From: an uncultured Bacteroidota bacterium
GTDB lineage: Bacteria; Bacteroidota; Bacteroidia; Flavobacteriales; Flavobacteriaceae
Direction of reading: 5' to 3'
Length of the DNA stretch: 63,974 bases
Assembly: GCA_902626585.1 (NCBI GenBank)
Contig: CACOGA010000009.1
Span: 1-63,974 of the forward strand
In this document: positions 49,746-58,605 of the stretch, piece after piece
Numbering within the stretch: the stretch's first letter is position 1
Layout: each line of letters starts with the position of its first letter
Notes under the pieces: generated by a model
Database searches by the model: none
What the model was told of the DNA's origin: nothing
Seen by the model: only the letters and a program-made list of their open reading frames with translations
Made by a program: the position numbers and the translations under genes

Positions 49746-49753
49746 TAAATTTA
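49746..49753 (+). promoter_or_regulatory. Candidate -7 element TAAATTTA for the plsC-like gene
   Basis: TAAATTTA followed by C, near TAnnTTTG, 23 bases before the ATG at 49769. Suggests transcription independent of trxB. No -33 box identified. Confidence 0.3.
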
Positions 49754-49768
49754 CTTTCAAATTAACAC

Positions 49769-50566
49769 ATGCAATTTTTTAAAACAAACCCATTTGGACA
49801 TATACTTTTTTTAAAAAAGTGGCTAATCAGAATTCTTGGCGCTTACAGTCACAGAAGATATAGAGGCTTTAATGAGTTAAAAATTGAGGGTTCTGAAATT
49901 ATTAGGAATTTAAAAGATTCAAACGTACTATTTATTTCAAATCATCAAACATATTTTGCTGATGTTGTAGCTATGTTTCATGTATTTAATGCAAGTTTAA
50001 ACGGCAGAGTAGATTCCATTAAAAATATTAGCTACCTGTGGAATCCAAAACTTAATATTTATTTTATAGCTGCAAAAGAAACAATGAATGCTGGATTAAT
50101 TCCTAAGATTTTGGCATATGCAGGTTCAGTAAGCATTGAAAGAACATGGAGAAGTAACGGAGAAGATGTAAATAGAAAAGTAAAATTTAGTGATATTTCC
50201 AATATTGGAAAAGCATTAAATGATGGTTGGGTAATTACCTTCCCACAAGGAACAACAACCCCTTTCAAGCCTGTTAGAAAAGGCACTGCATATTTAATAA
50301 AACAATACAAGCCTGTGGTTGTACCAATAGTTATAGATGGCTTTCGAAGATCTTTTGATAAAAAAGGCCTTAGGGTCAAGAAAAAAAATATTCTACAGAC
50401 AATGATTATTAAAAAACCCCTAAAAATTGATTATGATAATGATACCACGGAAGATATAGTTAATAAAATTGCATTTTCAATTGAACAACATGAGACATTT
50501 TTGAAGGTTATTCCACAAAACGAATTAAGTAAACAAAGAGAGTTGAATAAACAAAGAGAGTTCTAA
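49769..50566 (+). CDS. PlsC-like 1-acyl-sn-glycerol-3-phosphate acyltransferase, variant motifs
   Basis: A 265-residue acyltransferase likely making phosphatidic acid at the inner membrane. The catalytic block reads ISNHQTYFADVVAM, with five residues between His and Asp instead of the usual four (HX4D). The glycerophosphate-binding block is FPQGTTTPFKPVRKG in place of FPEGTR. Both variants seem shared by Flavobacterial relatives, so they probably reflect a subfamily. KAKE-type and VPIVIDGFRRSF segments follow. The C-terminus carries a duplicated six-codon unit (see the repeat at 50530). Confidence 0.85.
   Translation: MQFFKTNPFGHILFLKKWLIRILGAYSHRRYRGFNELKIEGSEIIRNLKDSNVLFISNHQTYFADVVAMFHVFNASLNGRVDSIKNISYLWNPKLNIYFIAAKETMNAGLIPKILAYAGSVSIERTWRSNGEDVNRKVKFSDISNIGKALNDGWVITFPQGTTTPFKPVRKGTAYLIKQYKPVVVPIVIDGFRRSFDKKGLRVKKKNILQTMIIKKPLKIDYDNDTTEDIVNKIAFSIEQHETFLKVIPQNELSKQRELNKQREF
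50530..50562 (+). repeat. Two-copy direct repeat with 18-base period at the plsC-like C-terminus
   Basis: The 15-base unit TAAACAAAGAGAGTT occurs at 50530 and again at 50548. The 18-base period equals six codons, so the reading frame is kept and the protein ends KQRELNKQREF. It looks like a slippage duplication. Confidence 0.8.
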
Positions 50567-50578
50567 AATTACTTTATC

Positions 50579-52978
50579 TTATTTTTTAATAATTCTTTTA
50601 CTTTCGACAATCTCATCAGAAAATATTTTAACAATATATACCCCAGGACTCAATAAAGATAAATTTACAGAAGCTAAATTATCTTGTTCTGTTTTTATAA
50701 GGTTTTTCCCTAATAAGTCATAAATCTGAATTTTCAAAATTTCATTTTCTGATCTAATATTAAGATAATCACTTACTGGGTTGGGGAAAACCGTTGAATT
50801 ATTTTGCTGGATTTCAGAATTACTTAAATTTTCAGAAAGCCCCTTAATTTCAAAATTATCAAAATAAAATCCATCTCTTCTTAACCCACCGTCTGTATAA
50901 AGTTTGAACCTTAAGGATATCTCATCACCAAGGTATTCTGACAGTAATATATTTTCATTAACCCATTCGGATTGATTTCCATCGTATAAAGGTTCGTCAA
51001 GTGCATAATCATGTGTTCCAATGCCTTTGGTCGTATACTTTCCACACTGCGGTATCCATGTATTTCCGTTATCAGTAGATATTTCCAGTTGAACATAATC
51101 ATATCCAGATTCAATATTCCACTTTGCATCAAAATTGATTTCAGCATAAGTGAAGCCCGAAAGGTTGATTGTATTTATTAGTTGTATTATTTCCTCGGAA
51201 TTATTGCTATAATTAGAATATGGGGAATCAGTTATACTTGTTTGCGGAGAGAAGTACTCTTCATATGTATTGGACCACTCTGAGCTCTCAGTCCAGTAAT
51301 TACCGTAATTATCACTTTCATCCTCAAATATAATTTGTGGCTCTCCGTATATTTTGTCAACTAATATTTCCTCATTAAACAATCCGTTATTTAATATGTA
51401 TTTATATGTAATATTATCACCTTGAGTGATAGATTCATTTAAAGTAATTTCAAAACTACTTTCAGCCTCATCACCGATTTGTAAGGAGTTAAGACTAATT
51501 TCAGATGATACTGATTCAATATTTGACGAAATTGGTACCACGGAAATTGTAAAGCTTTCATTTTCAACAACTCCTAGTCTTTGTAAAGTAAAATTTGATT
51601 CAAAAGTAGTCTCATTAATGAAATTTGAGGTGTTGTCTTTCAGGGTAGCATAATTTCCTATCATTTTAGCAGCGGTCATATTTAAATATACCATTCCTTT
51701 GCAAAGACCTTCAATGGAAGACACCTGTGGCCAGAATGAGCTTCCGATTTCAGGTGTCATGGCAAATATCTTATCCCTTGTTTGACCGGCCTCAGTCATT
51801 AACATCCCATACATAAAATCATCACTGTCACCAGCAGCTGGATATAGATCGGCACTTATTATATTATCAAAATTATTTTTACTAACAAGCTCAGCCGAAA
51901 TAAACTCATAAATTTCATTGTCTTCAGTGAGTTGATTATAATCATATCCGTATGGATATAAAAGTAGGTTTCCATAGGTGTGGTTGTTTAGTGCCAGTTT
52001 GAAATTTTTTGATTCAACTAAATATCTAATAGCTCTATTTTCAGCTTCGGAAAATGGTCCGTCTCCTGCATAAGTTTGGCCATTTGGGTTATTTGATGTA
52101 CCTGAAGTATTCCAAACTTCATTGCCATTATCATCTACATACGAATAATTTCTATTGTTGTCTACTCCATGACTATCTCTTCTATTTTTTCTCCACATTC
52201 CACCTCCATTAGGCTCACTGGTCTCATTGTAAATATATCCGTCAGGGTTGACACACGGGACAAAATACAGTTCTGAATTATCAATAATCTGTTTAATACT
52301 ATCATTCGAATCATAATTTTCAAGTAAGTACCACATGAAATATATCAATTGTTGCATCGATCCTGGTTCCCTTGCGTGATGTAGAGCTGTATAAAGAATT
52401 TGGGGTTCTTGTTCATCGATATTTGGATTGTCAGATATTTTTACAAGTTGTAAAAATCTACCCTCATAAGTCTCATGAATATGTGGAGCCCCATTATAAT
52501 TATTATCTTTTAAGTCAACCCTTTGCGAAATTATATTAGGATATTGACTTTGCATGTCATCAAGTTCATCGATCATCTCACTGTAAGTATAAAAACCACC
52601 AAAATCATTTCCATTTTTAAAGTCATAATTTAGTGGAGTTGTAATATCATCATCTCCGTAATCACAGTACTCGTTTGAGTTACTAAATGAAGAGGATTTA
52701 TTTCTGTTCTGATAAAAGCTTACTACATCTTCAATTAAAACTTCATATGTAAACCCTAATGAATTAATTATTTTTAAATCATCACCTGAAAAATCAGAAA
52801 TAAAAAAATGATTTTTTTTATGGAAGCCATGATCTAAACAAATACCGCTGTTAGCAAGCTCTTGTAAATCAGCTTGATCTGAGTAATTAATTTTGATTTT
52901 ATAATAAGTGTTAGATTGCTGAGAAAATGCAAGCTGAACTACTAAAATTAAAATAAGAAAAAATAGATTTCTTTTCAT
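50579..52978 (-). CDS. Secreted M14 zinc carboxypeptidase with T9SS type A sorting domain
   Basis: A 799-residue exported peptidase. Signal peptide RNLFFLILILVVQLAFS. The M14 domain has zinc ligands in HHAREPGS (HxxE, about H201 and E204), VPCVNPDGY, NNRNYSYV, a later His in LNNHTYGNLLLYP, and the catalytic Glu in TPEIGSSFWP. A beta-rich region follows. The C-terminal type A sorting domain (about 725-799) starts VFPNPVSDYLNI and includes YDLLGK and LSPGVYIVKI, so it is exported by T9SS and anchored or released outside. I place the start at ATG 52978, not an in-frame TTG at 53002 that lies in a promoter-like TTTTTG. Confidence 0.93.
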   Translation of the reverse strand: MKRNLFFLILILVVQLAFSQQSNTYYKIKINYSDQADLQELANSGICLDHGFHKKNHFFISDFSGDDLKIINSLGFTYEVLIEDVVSFYQNRNKSSSFSNSNEYCDYGDDDITTPLNYDFKNGNDFGGFYTYSEMIDELDDMQSQYPNIISQRVDLKDNNYNGAPHIHETYEGRFLQLVKISDNPNIDEQEPQILYTALHHAREPGSMQQLIYFMWYLLENYDSNDSIKQIIDNSELYFVPCVNPDGYIYNETSEPNGGGMWRKNRRDSHGVDNNRNYSYVDDNGNEVWNTSGTSNNPNGQTYAGDGPFSEAENRAIRYLVESKNFKLALNNHTYGNLLLYPYGYDYNQLTEDNEIYEFISAELVSKNNFDNIISADLYPAAGDSDDFMYGMLMTEAGQTRDKIFAMTPEIGSSFWPQVSSIEGLCKGMVYLNMTAAKMIGNYATLKDNTSNFINETTFESNFTLQRLGVVENESFTISVVPISSNIESVSSEISLNSLQIGDEAESSFEITLNESITQGDNITYKYILNNGLFNEEILVDKIYGEPQIIFEDESDNYGNYWTESSEWSNTYEEYFSPQTSITDSPYSNYSNNSEEIIQLINTINLSGFTYAEINFDAKWNIESGYDYVQLEISTDNGNTWIPQCGKYTTKGIGTHDYALDEPLYDGNQSEWVNENILLSEYLGDEISLRFKLYTDGGLRRDGFYFDNFEIKGLSENLSNSEIQQNNSTVFPNPVSDYLNIRSENEILKIQIYDLLGKNLIKTEQDNLASVNLSLLSPGVYIVKIFSDEIVESKRIIKK

Positions 52979-53017
52979 TTTGTATTTGGAATATCTAGGC
53001 AAAAATTATTCCGAAAA

Positions 53018-56000
53018 TCAAGAATTTTCTAAAATCCAGTTTTTTGCGTTAACAAAAGCTAATATCCATGGGCTTAGTTTATCCTCCCTGCCATTTTGGT
53101 AATATGCCCAATTCCATTTAAATATTGACCTTTCAATATGAGGCATTGTTACGAGGTGCCTTCCATCATTACTACATAACATTGCGGTATTATAATCTGA
53201 ACCATTGGGGTTTGAAGGATATTCTGAATATCCGTATTCAGCAACAATATTATAATTTTTTTTGGAGTAGGGAAGTTTAAATTTTCCTTCTCCATGACTA
53301 ATCCAAACACCTAAGGTTGATTGTTCAAGGGAGTTTAGCATAACCGAATTATTAGTGTTAATTTTTACGGACGTGAAATTACTTTCGTGTTTTTTTGAAT
53401 CATTAAAAGTCATCTTTCCATGCTCTTCATGTTTAGGATAAATTAAATCTAGCTCCATAAATAATTGACATCCGTTACATATTCCTATTGAAAGAGTATC
53501 ATCTCTGGTGAAAAAGTTTTTAATTGCTTTTTGTGCACTTTCATTATACTTGAATGATCCTGCCCAGCCCTTAGCTGAACCAAGAACATCTGAGTTTGAA
53601 AAACCACCAACTGCACCTAAAAATTTAATATCCTTTAAATTTTCCTTTCCGCTTAAAAGGTCAGTCATATGAACATCTTTAACATCAAATCCAGCGATGT
53701 GTAGGGCATTAGCTAGTTCTCTTTCACTGTTGCTTCCCTTTTCTCTAAGTATAGCTGCTATGGGCTTTTTTCCTGATTTCAATTTTATCAAATTGCCTTC
53801 AAAGTTTTTAGGAAATTTGTATTTAAGAGGTTGTTTTTTATAATTTTTGAATCTTACATCAGCTAAGTTATTGGATGTTTGTTTTTTATCAAGTAATGTT
53901 GATGTGCTAAACCAATAGTCACGAAACTTGTCTAAATCAAATAAAAAATCATTATCATGGTTTTTTATTACTAAATTATTGCTATTAGTAACTTCACCAA
54001 TTCTATGGGCTCGTATGCCACTATCCATTATTTCTTTTTCTGATTTTTTATCTTTACATTGTATAACTATCCCGCTGTTTTCAGAAAATAATAGTTTGAC
54101 TGAATCTTTTTCATTTAAAGAAGTTAAATCAATTTTTGCTCCAATATTATTAGTGGAAAAACACATTTCCATTAAGGTTGTTATAAGTCCACCTGAACCA
54201 ACATCATGACCTGAGATAATAAGTTTCTTTTTTATCATTTTCTGAATTGTATCAAAAACATTTAAAAAATATTTAGAATCATTAATCGTAGGCGTATCAA
54301 TACCTATATTACCAATAATTTGGGAAAAGGCGGAGCCGCCTAATTTATAATCATCCGAAGATAGATTGATATAAAAAACAGAACCTTTATTAGCTTTTAA
54401 AGGTGGCTCTATGATATTGTAAATATCACTACAATGAGCAGTTGCTGAAATAATAACGGTTCCTGGTGATTTGACTTCAATGTCTTCATATTTTTGATTC
54501 ATTGAAAGAGAATCCTTTCCTGTAGGAATATTTATACCTAATTCAATTGCAAATTTTGATAACGAATCAACTGCTTTGTAAAGTCTAGCATCTTCACCAT
54601 AATTCCTACATGGCCACATCCAATTAGCTGAGAGAGATACTCCTTTTAAATTATTTTCAATTGGAGCCCAAATTATATTAGTTAATGCTTCCGCAATACT
54701 ATTTTTACTGCCAGACTCAGGGTCAATAAGTGCAGATATTGAAGAATGGCCAATAGAAGTTGCTACCCCGTGTCTTGTAGAAAAGTCTAATGCCATAACC
54801 CCACAATTGTTTAGTGGTAATTGTAATTCGCCTACACATTGTTGTTTTGCAACTTTACCGCCAACACATCTATCCACCTTATTTGTCAACCAATCTTTGC
54901 AGCCTACAGATTCCAAGCTAAAAAGTTGTTCAACATATTTGTGAACAAGTTTAGTTGAATATTTGATTTGATTATATTTTTTGGATACACTTTTATCTTT
55001 CAATATAGTCTGAGGGGAACTTCCAAAAAAATGTCCTAAATCTAAGTCTACACACTTTAGATTTGTTTTTTCAGAATATATTGTAAATCTACCATCATCA
55101 GTAACTTTCCCAACGATATATACCGGCGCTCTCTCCCTCTCACATATTTGAATAAACTCATGTATATTTTCTCTTTTGATGATTAATCCCATTCTTTCCT
55201 GGGATTCATTACCAATTATTTCTTTATTTGAAAGCGTTGGGTCTCCGATGGGAAGATTATCTAATTCTATAAATCCACCGGTTTCTTCTACCAACTCTGT
55301 TAAGCAATTTAAATGGCCACCAGCACCATGATCGTGAATTGATACTATACAATTTTCATCATTTTCTACAGTGCCTCTAATTGCATTTGCAACTCTTTTT
55401 TGCATTTCAGGATTAGATCTTTGTATGGCATTTAATTCAATTCCAGTTGAAAATTCTCCGGTATCTGCTGATGAAACAGCTGCTCCTCCCATTCCAATTC
55501 TGTAGTTATCACCACCCATAATTACAATCAAATCGTCTTTTTTTGGTTTATTTTTTATAGAATGGTTTTTATTGGCAAAACCAATTCCACCGGCTAACAT
55601 TATAACTTTATCGTATGATTGTATTTCTCCGTTATTGTCATTTTCAAATGTAAATACAGATCCTGAAATAAGCGGTTGTCCAAATTTATTACCAAAGTCT
55701 GACGCACCATTGGAGGCTTTAATCAATATTTCAACCGGAGATTGATAGAGCCATTTTCTCTCACAAATATTTTTTTCCCATTCTTTTTCATTTATTCTTG
55801 AATATGGAGTCATATATACAGCTGTACCTGCTAATGGTATTGAACCCCTACCTCCAGCTAATCTATCTCTTATTTCTCCTCCGGAGCCGGTTGCTGCTCC
55901 ATTAAACGGCTCAACGGTGGTGGGGAAATTGTGCGTTTCTGCTTTAAGAGAAATTACAGTATCAATTTCTTTAGAAATATAGAAATTTGCTTCGTCAGAT

Positions 56001-56677
56001 TTGGAGGGTGCAAATTGAATTATTTTAGGCCCCTTGATAAAAGCAACATTATCTTTATAAGCAGAAACTATATTTTCAGGATTTACCTTTGAAGTTTTTT
56101 TAATTAATGAAAAAAGGCTCTCATCTTTCTCATCCCCATCAATTACAAATTTTCCGTTAAATATTTTGTGTCGACAGTGCTCGGAATTAACTTGTGAGAA
56201 CCCAAATATTTCAGAGTCTGTCAATTCTCTATTGATTTTTTTGGATACATCATTTAAATAAACTATTTCATCCCGACTCAGTGCTAAGCCTTCGTCCTGG
56301 TTATATTTTTCTATATTTTGTATGTATTTTATTTTATCAGGCGTAGCATTTACAGAAAAAATATCTTGTTTGAGACTTTTGAATTTTTCATTTAACATTG
56401 GATCAAAATCAATAGAATCATCATTGGCAGGTTTATATTTTTCAATTCTTAGTACAGATTGTAAGCCCATATTTTGACAAATTTCTACAGCATTAGTACT
56501 CCAAGGGGAAACCATTGCTGCTCGAGGCCCAATCAAATCTTTATTTAATTCTGAATTTGTAAGTAAGGTTGCATCACCAAATAACCACTCAAGTTTTTTT
56601 ATCTCGTTTTCGCTTAAAGATTTTTTAGATTGAACGGCAAAAATTGACTGATCTTTAGATTCAAAAAATGAAATCAT
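53018..56677 (-). CDS. purL: PurL, phosphoribosylformylglycinamidine synthase (single-chain form)
   Basis: Fourth step of purine synthesis, converting FGAR to FGAM with ATP and glutamine. 1219 residues, the large one-polypeptide form of Gram-negatives and eukaryotes, not the split PurLQS. Motifs: SEHCRHKIFNG, KAETHNFPTTVEPFNGAATG, VSIHDHGAGGHLNCLTELVE, GKDSLSMNQKYED, SGHDVGSGGLITTLMEM. The C-terminal class I amidotransferase has its nucleophile in IGICNGCQLF, then WISHGEGKF and MPHIERSIFKW. It is transcribed alone, between the T9SS peptidase and the ABC transporter. Confidence 0.97.
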   Translation of the reverse strand: MISFFESKDQSIFAVQSKKSLSENEIKKLEWLFGDATLLTNSELNKDLIGPRAAMVSPWSTNAVEICQNMGLQSVLRIEKYKPANDDSIDFDPMLNEKFKSLKQDIFSVNATPDKIKYIQNIEKYNQDEGLALSRDEIVYLNDVSKKINRELTDSEIFGFSQVNSEHCRHKIFNGKFVIDGDEKDESLFSLIKKTSKVNPENIVSAYKDNVAFIKGPKIIQFAPSKSDEANFYISKEIDTVISLKAETHNFPTTVEPFNGAATGSGGEIRDRLAGGRGSIPLAGTAVYMTPYSRINEKEWEKNICERKWLYQSPVEILIKASNGASDFGNKFGQPLISGSVFTFENDNNGEIQSYDKVIMLAGGIGFANKNHSIKNKPKKDDLIVIMGGDNYRIGMGGAAVSSADTGEFSTGIELNAIQRSNPEMQKRVANAIRGTVENDENCIVSIHDHGAGGHLNCLTELVEETGGFIELDNLPIGDPTLSNKEIIGNESQERMGLIIKRENIHEFIQICERERAPVYIVGKVTDDGRFTIYSEKTNLKCVDLDLGHFFGSSPQTILKDKSVSKKYNQIKYSTKLVHKYVEQLFSLESVGCKDWLTNKVDRCVGGKVAKQQCVGELQLPLNNCGVMALDFSTRHGVATSIGHSSISALIDPESGSKNSIAEALTNIIWAPIENNLKGVSLSANWMWPCRNYGEDARLYKAVDSLSKFAIELGINIPTGKDSLSMNQKYEDIEVKSPGTVIISATAHCSDIYNIIEPPLKANKGSVFYINLSSDDYKLGGSAFSQIIGNIGIDTPTINDSKYFLNVFDTIQKMIKKKLIISGHDVGSGGLITTLMEMCFSTNNIGAKIDLTSLNEKDSVKLLFSENSGIVIQCKDKKSEKEIMDSGIRAHRIGEVTNSNNLVIKNHDNDFLFDLDKFRDYWFSTSTLLDKKQTSNNLADVRFKNYKKQPLKYKFPKNFEGNLIKLKSGKKPIAAILREKGSNSERELANALHIAGFDVKDVHMTDLLSGKENLKDIKFLGAVGGFSNSDVLGSAKGWAGSFKYNESAQKAIKNFFTRDDTLSIGICNGCQLFMELDLIYPKHEEHGKMTFNDSKKHESNFTSVKINTNNSVMLNSLEQSTLGVWISHGEGKFKLPYSKKNYNIVAEYGYSEYPSNPNGSDYNTAMLCSNDGRHLVTMPHIERSIFKWNWAYYQNGREDKLSPWILAFVNAKNWILENS

Positions 56678-56778
56678 TTAGTATAAATATGATTACTAAA
56701 TTTAATTGAAAATAATTTATTAAGTAAATAAATAAATTGACTAAAATAAATAGTTATCCACCTTTTTTAAACAGCTCT

Positions 56779-58605
56779 TTATATTGACTGCATTTTAACA
56801 AGATTACTATAAACCCCTTTTCTTTTCATTAGCTCTTTATGTACTCCTGATTCGATTATTTGTCCCTTATCAAGAACAATAATCATATCAGCATTTTGAA
56901 TTGTAGATAGTCTATGTGCAATTACGATTGAAGTCTTATTTTTCATTAGATTTTCCAAAGCACTTTGAACAAGCTTTTCGCTTTCGCTGTCAAGAGCTGA
57001 AGTTGCCTCATCAAGAACCAAAATTGGAGGATTTTTTAAAACTGCTCTAGCGATACTTAATCTTTGTTTTTGACCCCCTGAAAGTTTATTTCCAGAGTCT
57101 CCTATATTACTATCAATACCTTTTGACAATTTTTTTACAAAACTCCAAGCGTTAGCAATTTTTAAACAATCAATTAATTCTGAATCTGACGCATGGGGTT
57201 TAGCAATTAGAAGGTTGTTTTTAATAGAATCATTAAACAAGATTGAATCTTGTGTAACTAATCCTATTAATTCTCTAAGTGAGTCTTTTGATAATTTTTT
57301 AATATCATTTCCGTCTATATTAATTGAGCCCATATCCACATCATAGAATCTGCAAATTAGATTAGCAATGGTAGATTTTCCACTACCAGACTGGCCAACT
57401 AAAGCAATATTTTTTCCCTTGGGGATGGATAAATTAAATTTATCGATAACAATATCTTCGTCATATGAAAATGAAATATTTTTTATATCAATCTTATTAT
57501 CAAAAGATTTAATATTTATTGCATTAATATCCTCTTTAACAACTGTTTTATTATCAATTACATGAAAGATTCGCTCAGCTGCTGCAGATGCTTTTTTAAC
57601 CTTATAGGTTGCTCTACTTAATGATTTTGCAGGAGTTAAAATATTATAGGCAAGTCCAAGATATACAATAAATGCACTAGCATCTAGCGAGTTTTCATTT
57701 AAAACCATAATCCCTCCAAACCATAGGACTCCAGCAATTGAAGATATACCTAAAAACTCACTCAAAGGACTAGCAAGATTTTTTCTATTTAAAACACTAT
57801 TTGAGAATCTGTAAAATCTTTTTGTGGAATTTGTAAATTTTTCGATAAACTTTTTTTCAGCATTAAAAATCTTAAGAATTTTCATCCCTGATAAAGTTTC
57901 GTCTACAAGTGAAATAAATTGACCTTGTTCTTTTTGTACTTTAAGGGATTTTCTTCTCAATGATTTTCCAACAACAGATATAACAAATCCACATAGCGGT
58001 ATAAAAATAATAACAAATAAACTTAGTTTTGGACTTATTATGAACATAGAAACAAGTGTGAATAAAACCATCAAGGGGTCTTTTACAATTAATTCAAATA
58101 TTGAAAGAAAAGAATTATCTAATTCTTGTACGTCGGATGATATCCTGGCTACAATGTCACCTCTCTTTTTCTCTGAGTAGAAGCTTAGTGATAATTTTAT
58201 GATTTGTGCATAAATTTCATTTCTGATATTTCTAACTACGCCATTTCTTAAAAATGTTATAAAGAACATAGCCAGGTAATTGAAAAGATTTTTTAGTAAA
58301 AAAGTAATTATGATTATTGAAACCATAAATATCAGTACGTCATCGCTTCCAGATGCTTTTTTAGTTGTTACAAAGTAATTCAGATAATTTTCAACATAAT
58401 CAGCAATTTGAGAAATGCCTTCCCAGACAGGGGGTTGATTTAGTTGTTCAGTTTGATTAAAAAGAACTTTTAACATTGGAAATAACGAAATCATTGAAAG
58501 TGTACCAAAAAAGGCATAAAAAATATTTGAGATAATATTTAATACAAAATACTTTTTATAGACCCAGGCATATCCAAAAATTCTATTGAAATAGTTTGTA
58601 TTCAT
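56779..58605 (-). CDS. ABC exporter half-transporter (MsbA-like)
   Basis: A 608-residue fused membrane-ATPase exporter. Six transmembrane helices cover about residues 15-320 (for example YFVLNIISNIFYAFFGTLSM, FLLKNLFNYLAMFFITFL). The ATPase domain has Walker A GQSGSGKST, the Q-loop VTQDSILF, signature LSGGQKQRLSIA, Walker B PPILVLDEATSALD and the H-loop IAHRLSTI. It resembles MsbA-type lipid A or other lipid/drug flippases; which one cannot be decided here. It overlaps the phosphosugar mutase end by 4 bases. Confidence 0.88.
   Translation of the reverse strand: MNTNYFNRIFGYAWVYKKYFVLNIISNIFYAFFGTLSMISLFPMLKVLFNQTEQLNQPPVWEGISQIADYVENYLNYFVTTKKASGSDDVLIFMVSIIIITFLLKNLFNYLAMFFITFLRNGVVRNIRNEIYAQIIKLSLSFYSEKKRGDIVARISSDVQELDNSFLSIFELIVKDPLMVLFTLVSMFIISPKLSLFVIIFIPLCGFVISVVGKSLRRKSLKVQKEQGQFISLVDETLSGMKILKIFNAEKKFIEKFTNSTKRFYRFSNSVLNRKNLASPLSEFLGISSIAGVLWFGGIMVLNENSLDASAFIVYLGLAYNILTPAKSLSRATYKVKKASAAAERIFHVIDNKTVVKEDINAINIKSFDNKIDIKNISFSYDEDIVIDKFNLSIPKGKNIALVGQSGSGKSTIANLICRFYDVDMGSINIDGNDIKKLSKDSLRELIGLVTQDSILFNDSIKNNLLIAKPHASDSELIDCLKIANAWSFVKKLSKGIDSNIGDSGNKLSGGQKQRLSIARAVLKNPPILVLDEATSALDSESEKLVQSALENLMKNKTSIVIAHRLSTIQNADMIIVLDKGQIIESGVHKELMKRKGVYSNLVKMQSI

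Noticed and set aside
56754-56762. TTATCCACC near the msbA-like gene as a DnaA box or origin
   Set aside because: It is a single site with a mismatch in the last base, and there is no dnaA, AT-rich repeat cluster or second box.
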